This document shows positions 11,892 through 23,600 of a stretch of DNA of 64,000 nt, one piece after another; position 1 is the first letter of the stretch, and the number at the start of each line of letters is the position of its first letter. The notes under the pieces were generated by a model, which saw nothing but the letters and a program-made list of their open reading frames with translations, had not been told where the DNA came from and searched no databases. Both the position numbers and the translations under genes were made by a program. Origin of the DNA: Sipunculus nudus (Eukaryota > Annelida > Sipuncula > Golfingiida > Sipunculidae); the NCBI GenBank assembly GCA_026874595.1, contig CM049318.1, positions 21,367,456 to 21,431,455 of the forward strand, written 5' to 3'.

Positions 11892-13690
11892 AATTTCTAA
11901 GGTGGCTAACTGGCAGACATAATGGATTTCTGACAAGTATGACATTTGATATCCCACATTCTCCAATAAGAGACCAAACTTGGGGCAAATTATCCAGTAA
12001 TGAATGCCCAAAATAATTCAAAAGGCATGTCCAGGCCCTCATATCAGATTTATAGATATGCAATTGTAAAAAGTGTAAGTCCAATATTTTTTATTATCAC
12101 TCTGCTTTCAATGGGGTCAGCAGGGTAGGTAAACTGCCAAACCTGAAAGAAAAGAAATGCAGAAAGCATGACTAAGAGTCTTGAAATAAAACAAAAAGCC
12201 ATCCTAAATCAAGGTACATATCCACATATTATGAGAACAAACACTTGCTTTTATATGTGGTGATATATATTAAAATATTCAGATATCTAGGAAACTAAGT
12301 TTATTGCTAGGATTCCATAAAACAAACTGCAAAATGTTCCCATCATCTTATAAATCAGTAGCTAAACCTTAATACTATACTCTCATAGTCTTAATGCCTG
12401 GCTGAAGCATTCTGACAACAGTGTTTTTGTTATGAAGTAACGCGGTACTTATCACTGAGCCTTATCACTTAATAGGCTTATACAAAAGGGAGTCATATGT
12501 CACCAGTGTCACTCACAATTACAGCCACACAGGGAGATGTACCAGCTGGAGTGGGATGGTTATATATACAAGAAAAATAGAGATGATATACAGAATAAGT
12601 TATTGTTAACATCCCTGACCTATGACCTTGGCCTTTTGCCCATATATCAACTGGATTCTTTCTAAATGATGGGTAACTACTCACCACTTAAATCTGGTGT
12701 AATTACTTGGCAACCAATGGGTAAATAACTTTGACCTGCAACCTTTAACCTGCTGACCCCAAAATCAATAAATTATTTATTCAAGCAAAAAGACCCATAA
12801 ATATGAAGTTTGAGTCAAACTGAGTGATGCATAGATGTGGCATATGTGAAAGACTGAAGGTTTGGGTTGAAAAGTTACACTTGAAATATGCTCACAAGCA
12901 TTTAGAACAATTAAATATTGTGACCTTGACCTTTGACTTTTTGACCTCAACATCAATAGGCTTCTTCCCTTATTGGTAAGTAAGCCATATATGACAGATG
13001 GAAGGTACAGATTGAAAAGTTTGCCTGAAAATGACTCCACGCAAGAAGTGGGTGCTGTGAACTTGACCTTTGACCTCAAAATCAACAGGTCTTTTCCCCT
13101 GTTGGCAGAGAAGCGATATCAGTGCTGGAAGGTTTGGAATGAAAAGTCTAGCTTGAAATGTGTCCACAACCTTTTCAAAGAAGTGGATCCTGTGACCCTG
13201 ACCTTTGACCTTGTGACCTCAAAATCTATAGGATTCTTCTCCAACTTAGTAGGTGAGCTATATGTGAAAAATCAAAGAATTGGGATGAAAGGGTTGGCTT
13301 AAAATGCATCCACAGGCTTTTCAAAGAAGAGGCTCCTGTGACTTTGACCTTTTGACCTCAAAAAATTATGGTTCTTTCCCTGTTGGTAGGTGAGCTGTGT
13401 GTGAAAGATGGAAGGTTTGGGATGAAAATTTTGTCACAAAGAGTTATTTCTGGGGGGTGCAAACACACCCCATAACTTCGAGAATATAGGTCGCAGTGAC
13501 CTAATTTCAAGTTTGCAAGGAGATCTTTTTATAACCTCTAAGACTGCATAGGGTTCATGGCCCTAGCCCCTACGGTTACGATTTGTGCCCTGCTAACGGA
13601 CGGACAGCCGGCCGGCCGGACAGACGGAAGGACGACGGACAAAGACCCATCGCTATAGCCCAGCATGACTGAAAGTCAGCTGAGCTAAAA
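11892..13690. repeat. R2 repeat, long copy 2 (downstream of GLB1)
   Basis: Direct-repeat partner of 4729-6560, with the same start (TTTCTAAGGTGGCTAACTGG) and end. Tandem modules with TGACCTTGACCTTTGAC-type strings lie near 12921, 13060 and 13200. The palindrome is changed by one base here (AGGTCGCAGTGACCT, 13488-13502). The terminal stem-loop is at 13656-13687. Confidence 0.85.
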
Positions 13691-13829
13691 ATACATTCCA
13701 CAAGGACATCTGGCAGCAAGTCTAACAGTTTTGCAATGGTGTTTTGCAGCAAGTGACCTTTGACCTTTCAACTTTGACTCTCATGCAACCACCTTAAGTT
13801 ACAGCTGTTTTCCCACATGCACTGGTTTA

Positions 13830-14035
13830 CTAAAAACTTGTAGATAATCAAGCTTATACATCCATCAGAGAGGAGTGATACAAACTTTTCTTAACAGCAA
13901 TCACCTATACAGTTCATTAATATTCATGCAGAGTAAGCCAGAAATCGCATTAATTCTGCACAAGTGGTAGGTGATTGGCCGGCTTTCAAGAAACTCATCA
14001 ATAATCATGGAGTATAAGTATAAACAAGAAAATCA
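13830..14035. repeat. Dispersed repeat R1, copy B
   Basis: Same block order as 2330-2560: CATCAGAGAGG, TTTTCTTAACAGCAATCACC, GCAGAGTAAGCC, GTAGGTGATTGGC. It directly follows R2 copy 2. Confidence 0.5.
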
Positions 14036-14040
14036 GTCAT

Positions 14041-17000
14041 GTATTCAAAAATAATTTATTTACTTTGATATAGTTCACAAGTACAAGATGATCATATGAT
14101 AATTCTTTTCTCTATATACCTTGTTCCTACTGTATACACACTCTTAATCAGGAATTCAAGTACAAGCACCGGCTCTCGGAAATCTACCCACCAGTACACC
14201 AACACAATGGTAAATCAATCCACATAATAGTATACCTAACCAACAGTACACCCATGAAGGAACTATCAACATGGATAGTACCAGTAAACCCATCCAGCTG
14301 TAAAACCATCTACAGGTAACTGATTAAAGGTAACTGTTTAAAACTTATATGAAGGACCTATCAGACCACTGGTGCACACTCATAGGGATAGCTTACAAAT
14401 TTCTTGATGTGCAATTTTGTCACTGAAATTTTGTAATTTACATTTGTTTCTAATTCAACCATGACCTGACAGAATTGACAATATTTTTACACTTCCAGAC
14501 TAAACAAAAAGGTTAATGACTGACAGTTTACTTATTTATTAGTATTTCTAATTTCATCATATTTTGAAGGATTTTTAAGGGTATACCAACCCTTGCTACA
14601 TATTGCTATACAGGTTATATAAATATGTCTAAATATATACCTTTGCACAGATGGCATACAAATAGGTAAAGGTACACAAAATATGAGAACAGGCAAACCT
14701 GTTCATGGACACTAGTGGTGTGCCAATTAATCTATTATATTGACTGGTTGTTTTCTTTCATAATCAATTTACTCAATCATAAATGATTATGTATGCACAT
14801 CCAAAGAAGTAATATTATCCCGTTAAAAAAATATTCTTATTCTGTCAGAGATCCACGACTGTTGGCCAGGCCACAAAACAGCAAACAGCATAAACACTTA
14901 TCCTTGTGCAGCGAGATGTGTTAACATCTCAGTCTTGACCTTTCAGCGTGATATACAAGTTAGACTGTATGTACTTGGTCAATATTTAAGGTATTATTCT
15001 GTACAGTATATTTAATGGTAATATAGCTGGTACATAAAACAATTGATTAATTATCAATCATTGGTCGTATTTTTGTCTTCCAGTCATCAAATATGATTTT
15101 ACTACCTTTTCCTACCACTGTTAAACCCATGACCAGCCTGTGTGGATTTTTCTGAACAAATCATCTATACACAACACATCATGAGAAATCTAAAATCAAA
15201 ATAATAAAATACACTCCATTAAACTCTCATTCATTGATGTCAAATCACTAAACCCAGGAGCTTCCTATTACTGTTAATATATGATGTTTCACAGAATCAC
15301 ATCTGATAAAATGATTATTAAAATCCTATGATGAGATTTGATCTTAAAATTAAGCTAATTTCTGTACATATTCAGCTTTTGTGAATAATGGGCCAAATAT
15401 TTCCAATAATATGAAGGAGAATCATTTAACACACACATTTCAGGAATAATGTTTCTATAAATAAAGAATATTATGCTTTCAAAGAAGAATTCAACCAGGT
15501 CCTATATTAAAAGAAAACAAGAATTCAACATGCACCTACTATCAACCATAAAAACTTGAGCGAGACAAGTATACCAATTTATCTCATTGCCTTTAGCCCA
15601 TAAAGCACCACAGTTCAGCCTTATATATCAGGCGTAGAACCCTGTGCCGGACATGTAAACCCATTACCTCATGGGGTTTTAACATTTTAGCATTCCATGA
15701 CATGTGACCATGTGTAATCCACGTATAAAGATAAGTTACATTCACCATATTGAAACTGAACTTATATTTGTTTTATATTTACAGACTGGTATAAAAATGG
15801 CATCTGCATCTATGGTGTAAACTATTTGCAAAGTATTATTTTTATATATTGGAATATATTTTATTCAAATCATATCTGAAAGGTTAACTGTACATATTAT
15901 TTTGTTTTCAAATATATATATATATTTATATGGAATTTAAATGGATACATTTAATGAACTGTGTTTATGTTATGCACCCTCCTAGAACCCCCCCCCCCCC
16001 CCCCCCCCCCCCAAATAACTGCCCTTACTCTGCTCTTACAAATACCAATTTACGAAATAAAAAAAAAAAATAATAACTGGACATAATAATCAGTGGCTCT
16101 TAGCTTCTATATCAGAATAACCAATGGCTGCTTATTTTTATTTGGGACATTCAAATGTTGGACAACCTCTAGAGGGTCCTGCCACCTGTTAAGGGTTTAC
16201 TGAACTAAGTTTACAGCCAGGAACAACCCAAATTTACCCAAATAATGAATTTTTATTTTTGCCACAGTATTAACTTCTTCAATTTATTACTGTTTATTTT
16301 GTTTGATCTGTTAATTTATTTTGTTCAATAGGGTGCTGGGTGACCATTCCCCAAAAGGTCTACAATACACAGGAATAGCAATGAGCACTGCATGCAACAA
16401 AGTTGGATACTTTAACCTGAATTATGAGCTCGTTATATATATATATACATAAAATGACTTGGACGATTTGTCATGTTTATGGCTTAAGAAAATTAACCTT
16501 GCAAGAACATTCATGATTATTTTTTATTGAGAACAACAGTGACTCAATCTGGCCTTTGATAAATTTCTATACAATCTATTTACAAGCATGCATATATTTT
16601 TGTATGTGATTAATATATTACTCCTATACTAGCTATTAACAGCCTAATCATAAACCCACATGCACCATGTTTCATTCAATCTAATTCACACTACACACAT
16701 TCAGTAGGCAACCAGATTTGTTGAACAGTAATTAAACAGTTCCTGAAAACCTGCTAACGTTTCATAATTTTTCAAATGCTTAGATTTCACATTTTAAATT
16801 TCTTGATCTTTATTTTTTAAGGACTACCCAATCCTGAATTAATTCTTGTGTATATTTATGTTAATTTTGCCTGACACTCTTTCACAGGTCACAAATGACA
16901 TATACAGAAATCTGTGCTTATATAGTTTCTGTATGTTACTATGGCATAAATTATGTCAATATGAAGTTTTTTTTATTTCTATTATTTCTAAAAGAGCTAA

Positions 17001-20000
17001 AACTGCTGTGCCTAGCCAAAGAACAAAAATAAATGGAAATTCTGTTCCTATAAGCACAGTTATTAATTTAAAAAAAAAAAAAATATTTAATCATAGATTT
17101 CCAAACTAGAGTTTCCATATAGTTGTTTCCTGAGTCCAGAGGTATTTGAAAAGATGAATGAACCCACCAGACCAATCCAAAAGGAATACTGGTATGCTCT
17201 CTCACATACACACACTGACATACACAGACATACACACAAATATATAATCAAAACCCTGATGCACCAGCAAGTCCTTAAAGAAGGACTACGGCATTCCTGA
17301 AAAGGACAATAACCACCATACACCACATCATCTGACGTTAATAACCTTTAGCATTCATCAGATAATCCTACTGCTATATATTACAGACAGAAGTTATTTT
17401 TAGATCTCTAATTACATTCTGTAGTTATTCAACATATCACTTAATTGCTCAATTGTAGCAGTATGTAAAATGTGACATGCAGTTTAAAATGTTCTTCACG
17501 ATCAGCATGATTTTCACAAATATATACACATATAACCATAATGCAATAGGGACATCGGACAAACTGAAGGCCTAGAATATCATTCTATCCATGGTTTGTC
17601 TATACAAATTCTAAATGAAAGGAAAAAAATACTGCACGGCTGACCAAAATGTTCTGTTTAGTGGAAGCATACTGCAGAAGATAATTTTTTACAAACTAAT
17701 CACAAAACAGAAAGCAATTGCTAGTAATTAATTAAAGAAATAATTTTGCGAGGCATCCTCTGAACTAAGACATGAACTGACAAAGATTCTCATGTATGCG
17801 TCAAGCAGCAAATGTGTCCTTAACTGATATCAGGTGTACTGGTTTGGTATTAGTGTGGCACCCCCAATAATGTGCTACCAATATAACCATGATAACTTTG
17901 ATATCATGTAGCAATACTCAAATCACTGGCCAAAGTAACAAGCACACAACCTGATGTTAAATGTGTCAACTGTATTATGTAGGGTTTCGAGTCTTGTTTG
18001 GCAAGTCATAGGCTACTGTTTAAATATCTGAATTCACAACTTCTACATACAGTGAAATGAGACATGAATAAAGAATTTTCAAATAGAACAAAATTAATTT
18101 TCATAATTTCTTGACTGTTTTATAAAATTTCTCAACTTTTAATACTTAAAATTTTCAGTACAAATTTCATGACTTTTAAAAGCTGATTTTGTGCATACAT
18201 AATCTTTTCACCATACTTATCAAAGGTTACAAAATGCAACCTGTTTCACTCTGTATATACCATGCAAGATCTCAGCGCTTCATCGGATTGAGTGATTTTA
18301 CAGAATCAACCTTATTCCCTGCACATACAAAATTATTTGATCATTTTAAAATGTTTCTATTTTTATCTTCAGAATAACACTAAAACTGAAGTCAAATAAT
18401 ATAATTAATGTAAGTATTTTATTTTTTTTATATACAAATAATTATTTGTCTAAATTGGATATATTCTGACTGATTTGACAATCACACACATTTGAGTTCA
18501 CATGATCTGGTTATTTAACATGGTGAGTGACAGAGCAGTGAAGCTTGGAATAAATTGGTACCTCCTTGCATTATAGTCTACAGATGAAATCACGACACAG
18601 TGTGTGTGTGTGCATGTATGACTGTGCTTTGCCACTGTTCAATTAACAGTACTAAGGGCACCTTAATTAACAGTGCTAAGGGCACCTCAATTAACAGTAC
18701 TAAGGGCACACTTTTCCACAATACTTTTTGGCATTTGAACTTTTTTCTAAATTTGGCAGAATTATGAGATCTTATACAACATAACACATACAGCTGTTTT
18801 GAAACAGTATATCAACAATGTCTAACCCCAACTGGACTAGTTGACATATAGAGATAGTGTGTTAATAGGAAATTACTTGTATATCACATCTGCTGTGCAT
18901 TATGATACAGTGAACTTTAAAATCGTTTCTGCATGATTAGTCACATCACCCTGATCAAATTACTGCTAATCTAATCAACTTAACTTTAATCATCACATAT
19001 TCCCTCTTTCCATTCTCTTTTCTGCAATCAACCTTCAGTTGTATCAGTAACCAACCTGATTTTAACTGTTGCGCTTGCACAGACCTGACAAAATGATTTG
19101 AGTTTCTGAGCAAATGATAAATGTCACAGGTTCCCTCATTTGCCAAGTGTTTCTGCAAAACTTTTCTCAAATTTGACCTTGTTTCCTTCCTTTGAGAGCT
19201 ATTCTGCAATCTCCTTTAAACACAGACATTTTGACATTTTAATTGATTCATCTCATATCTAAAGCAACTCTTAGTTTCTTACTCAATTTTATTATTTCAT
19301 TTCTTCCCTCAACATCATCAACTTACAAACTCAATACCCTCCACACAACACTTGATTATTAACACTTTCTCTCATGATAACATCTAATTTACTCCTGCTC
19401 ACTATACTTATCTTACACAAACTCCTTGGCACTACTATCACTTACAGATTACAAGCCCAATAACTCTTTGCCCCTGAAGCTTTCAACTACCTACAGACAC
19501 ATAATATTCTGCTTTGATCAGCACCTTACAATGAACCCCGTCTTATACACACAGTTGGCTTATACATTAGTTTTTACGGTATATACATTTGTTAACATGC
19601 ATTAATCCCTACAATCCATGAGCAGATTTTGTTGTACAAGAATTCCTGTTTAAGTAGTGCAGTGCAACATTATAACATTGCAGCCATAACTCATGAATAT
19701 TCTAATCATTATAAGACCCCTGGCATGTACTGGTCTTGCATACATGGCCCTATCTTATAGCCATCTGGTGGAGACAAGTGGCACTAATGCCAATATGTAC
19801 AGGATGTGCTTGAGGCCATGAGTAAAATTTAACCAATCAAAAGCATGGGACATGCATAGTCCTTATTGCTTCTCTTGATCTTTTATGAACATTCATCACC
19901 AAGGTCAAGCACTTAAAACATAGAGGGCAGCATTGAGACTAAAACAGAAGAAGCATATCTGATGACAGTCCTGCTTCATTTGATATTGTGACCACTGACC

Positions 20001-20158
20001 TTAAAACAAATGCTCCTACAATGACTACAAATGAAAACAATTAAAAACTCACATAATCTTTTTTTATGCTCAAAGTTTCCTAAGAGTCATTTGAATAAAC
20101 TACATTTAAGAATAAACATTCATTTACCCATCAAACTTGCACTGGTAAAACTTGATTT
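14041..20158. other. Gene-free AT-rich stretch downstream of ARL5
   Basis: No exon, RNA gene or large repeat supported. Small items: a TAGTGGTGTGCC-started segment at 14713-14810 related to 27545-27676; a run of 25 C at 15988-16012; three tandem copies of a 25-27-bp unit (core AATTAACAGTACTAAGGGCA) at 18641-18709. The unusual lack of repeats would fit a long ARL5 3' UTR, but this is a guess: a nearer poly(A) signal exists at 20159. Confidence 0.4.
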
Positions 20159-20164
20159 TTTATT
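20159..20164 (-). terminator. Candidate poly(A) signal for ARL5
   Basis: AATAAA on the minus strand, about 520 nt after the ARL5 stop. It is the closest canonical signal I found. Confidence 0.4.
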
Positions 20165-20609
20165 ATTATGACACAATGAAAATTTTATATTTTATAATGT
20201 GCCGTACTTAAATACATATTTACAATAGGTCAGGAGCTTTGGTGCATGTACTTAAATATTTATATTTCAGTTGGCTGATATGAAAATATCTGTATGTATT
20301 GCACTTGTGCTGTCCTTTTAACCAACCCTGTTAAATATTCATGAGTCAATCTTTTTGAAAGGGTCTCATGAATATTCACAAGATGCAGCTCTCTGTCAAT
20401 GCTATATGGTATAAAAGCATTGTGTTTGTAATAAGGTAAAAAAAAAAACATCCTATTTAAACAGACTGGACAAGAGGACTTATGCATATTCATAAGCTCC
20501 AACTGGTTCTCCATATATGGCAGTGGCAGTGGCTTTACCACTATGTTTGTACCAGAGCCTGAGTTGACTGACAGCTGTACTGTTAACCACTGGATGGGTG
20601 CTTACTGTG

Positions 20610-20661
20610 TGGATGTCTGAAGATGTAAAAAAAAAGTGGATGTCTGAAGATGTAAAAAAAA
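20610..20661. repeat. Tandem duplication next to ARL5 stop
   Basis: GTGGATGTCTGAAGATGTAA followed by an A-run occurs twice in succession, immediately beyond the ARL5 stop codon on the minus strand, so it is in the 3' UTR. Confidence 0.8.
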
Positions 20662-20679
20662 ATCAAATATAAAATATTC

Positions 20680-23600
20680 CTAATGAGCTTGTTCTATCAC
20701 CTCCTGATGTGGTTAGTGATCCATTCCAAACCTTGGTATAACCTGAAAATAAGAAACATACATAGTTTAGTTGTGGGTTAGTCCAACAACGAACATATCA
20801 ACACAAAGAAACAACTGTGCAGTTTTTATCTGTGTCAAAATAGTGGTTGTTCTCTTACTGCTCTCAACACTGACCTTTTACTAATGACATAAAGGATGTC
20901 GCAAAACATCGCTTTGAGTTCTAATTACAAGTTAACTCATATTTCTCAAATGTTTTGACTTTCTGTTTATTCACATTTACATTTTAACAGCTGAGTTTTC
21001 AATGAATCTTCAAAAAATTTGAACAAGTAATACAGAGGTGCCAGGATATAGCAGAAGACAAGTGAGATACAGGAAGTGACTTATCCCTCTCCCAAAAGTG
21101 AGATAGGGAATGACTTACTCCTCTCCCATGAGTGAGACAGTGAATGACTTACCCCTCTCCTGTGAGTGAGACAGTGAATGACTTACCCCTCTCCTGTGAA
21201 TGACACAGTAAGTGACTTACTCTTCTCCTGTGAGTGAGACAGAAAGTGACTTACCCCTCTCCTGTGAGTGAGACAGTAAGTGACTTACCCCTCTCCTGTG
21301 AGTGACACAGTAAGTGACTTATCCCTTTCCTGTGAATGACACAGTGAGGGACTTACCCCTCTCCTGTGAGTGAGACAGTAAGTGACTTACCCCTCTCCTG
21401 TGAGTGAGAAAGTAAGTGACTTACCCCTCTCCTGTGAGTGAGACAGTAAGTGACTTACCCCTCTCCTGTGAGTGATACAGTAAGTGACTTACCCCTCTCC
21501 TGTGAGTGAGACAGTGAATGATTTACCCCTTTCCTGTGAATGACACAGTAAGTGACTTACCCTTCTCCTGTGAGTGAGACAGTAAGTGACTTACCCCTCT
21601 CCTGTGAGTGAGACAGTGACTTACCCCTCTCCTGTGAGTGAGAAAGTAAGTGACTTACCCCTCTCCTGTGAGTGAGACAGTAAGTGACTTACCCTTCTCC
21701 TGTGAGTGAGAAAGTAAGTGACTTACCCCTCTCGTGTGAGTGAGACAGTAAGTGACTTACCCCTCTCCTGTGAGTGATACAGTAAGTGACTTACCCCTCT
21801 CCTGTGAGTGAGACAGTAAGTGACTTACCCCTCTCCTGTGAGTGAGACAGTAGGTGACTTATCCCTCTCCTGTGAGTGAGAAAGTAAGTGACTTATCCCT
21901 CTCCTGTGAGTGAGAAAGTAAGTGACTTACCCCTCTCCTGTGAGTGATACAGTAAGTGACTTACCCCTCTCCTGTGAGTGATACAGTAAGTGAATTACCC
22001 CTCTCCTGTGAGTGAGACAGTAAGTGACTTACCCCTCTCCTGTGAGTGAGAAAGTAAGTGACTTATCCCTCTCCTGTGAGTGAGAAAGTAAGTGACTTAC
22101 CCCTCTCCTGTGAGTGAGAAAGTAAGTGACTTATCCCTCTCCTGTGAGTGAGACAGTGACTTACCCCTCTCCTGTGAGTGAGACAGTAAGTGACTTACCC
22201 CTCTCCTGTGAGTGAGAAAGTAAGTGACTTACCCCTCTCCTGTGAGTGAGACAGTAAGTGACTTACCCCTCTCCTGTGAATGACACAGTAAGTGACTTAT
22301 CCCTCTCCTGTGAGTGAGACAGTAAGTGACTTACCTCTCTCCTGTGAGTGAGACAGTGACTTACCCCTCTCCTGTGAGTGAGAAAGTAAGTGACTTACCC
22401 CTCTCCTGTGAGTGAGACAGTAAGTGACTTACCCCTCTCCTGTGAGTGAGAAAGTAAGTGACTTACCCCTCTCCTGTGAGTGAGACAGTAAGTGACTTAC
22501 CCCTCTCCTGTGAGTGAGAAAGTAAGTGACTTACCCCTCTCCTGTGAGTGAGACAGTAAGTGACTTACCCCTCTCCTGTGAGTGAGACAGTAAGTGACTT
22601 ATCCCTCTCCTGTGAGTGAGACAGTGACATACCCCTCTCCTGTGAGTGAGACAGTAAGTGACTTCCCCCTCTCCTGTGAGTGAGAAAGTAAGTGACTTAC
22701 CCCTCTCCTGTGAGTGAGACAGTAAGTGACTTACCCCTCTCCTGTGAGTGAGAAAGTAAGTGACTTACCCCTCTCCTGTGAGTGAGACAGTAAGTGACTT
22801 ACCCCTCTCCTGTGAGTGAGACAGTAAGTGACTTACCCCTCTCCTGTGAGTGAGAAAGTAAGTGACTTACCCCTCTCCTGTGAGTGAGACAGTAAGTGAC
22901 TTACCCCTCTCCTGTGAGTGAGACAGGAAGTGACTTACCCCTCTCCTGTGAGTGAGACAGTAAGTGGCTTACCCCTCTCCTGTGAGTGAGACAGGAAGTG
23001 ACTTACCCCTCTTCTGTGAGTGAGACAGTAAGTGACTTACCCCTCTCCTGTGAGTGAGACAGTAAGTGACTTACCCCTCTCCTGTGAGTGAGACAGGAAG
23101 TGACTTACCCCTCTTCTGTGAGTGAGACAGTAAGTGACTTACCCCTCTCCTGTGAGTGCGCAGCAGGCCTGGATGTGCCAGCCGTGGTCCTTGATGGAGG
23201 TAAGGTTGAGTTGTTGTGAGATCTCGGCAGCGGTCATAGCACCTTTAAGATCCTGCTTGTTGGCAAATATAAGAACAGCTGCTTTCCTCAGGTCCTGCAA
23301 CAATAATTAAGAACACAACTTATGAAAGGAGGATCCTGACTCAACACATTATGGGATGGATATACAGGGAAGATCAGGTATACCACATACATATGATACT
23401 GAATACAATTCACACAAAAACAAACTGTGACTGCGACAGTAAAGATCCTAAATTAGGGTCCCACTATGCTTGATTTCTTGAGACATAATGCATAACAGGG
23501 ATTACAAGATGGCTGATTAGAAGCCATATTGGATTTCTGATTGGTTAGAAATGGGTTATTGCACCTGCTATTCCAGTTACCAACCTCAATAAAATTTCAA

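Noticed and set aside
14041-20679. 6-kb ARL5 3' UTR
   Set aside because: Possible but unsupported; a closer poly(A) signal at 20159 is the simpler reading.
21045-23156. CRISPR-like array of about 60 short repeats
   Set aside because: Units are contiguous with no unique spacers, and the sequence is eukaryotic; it is a minisatellite.
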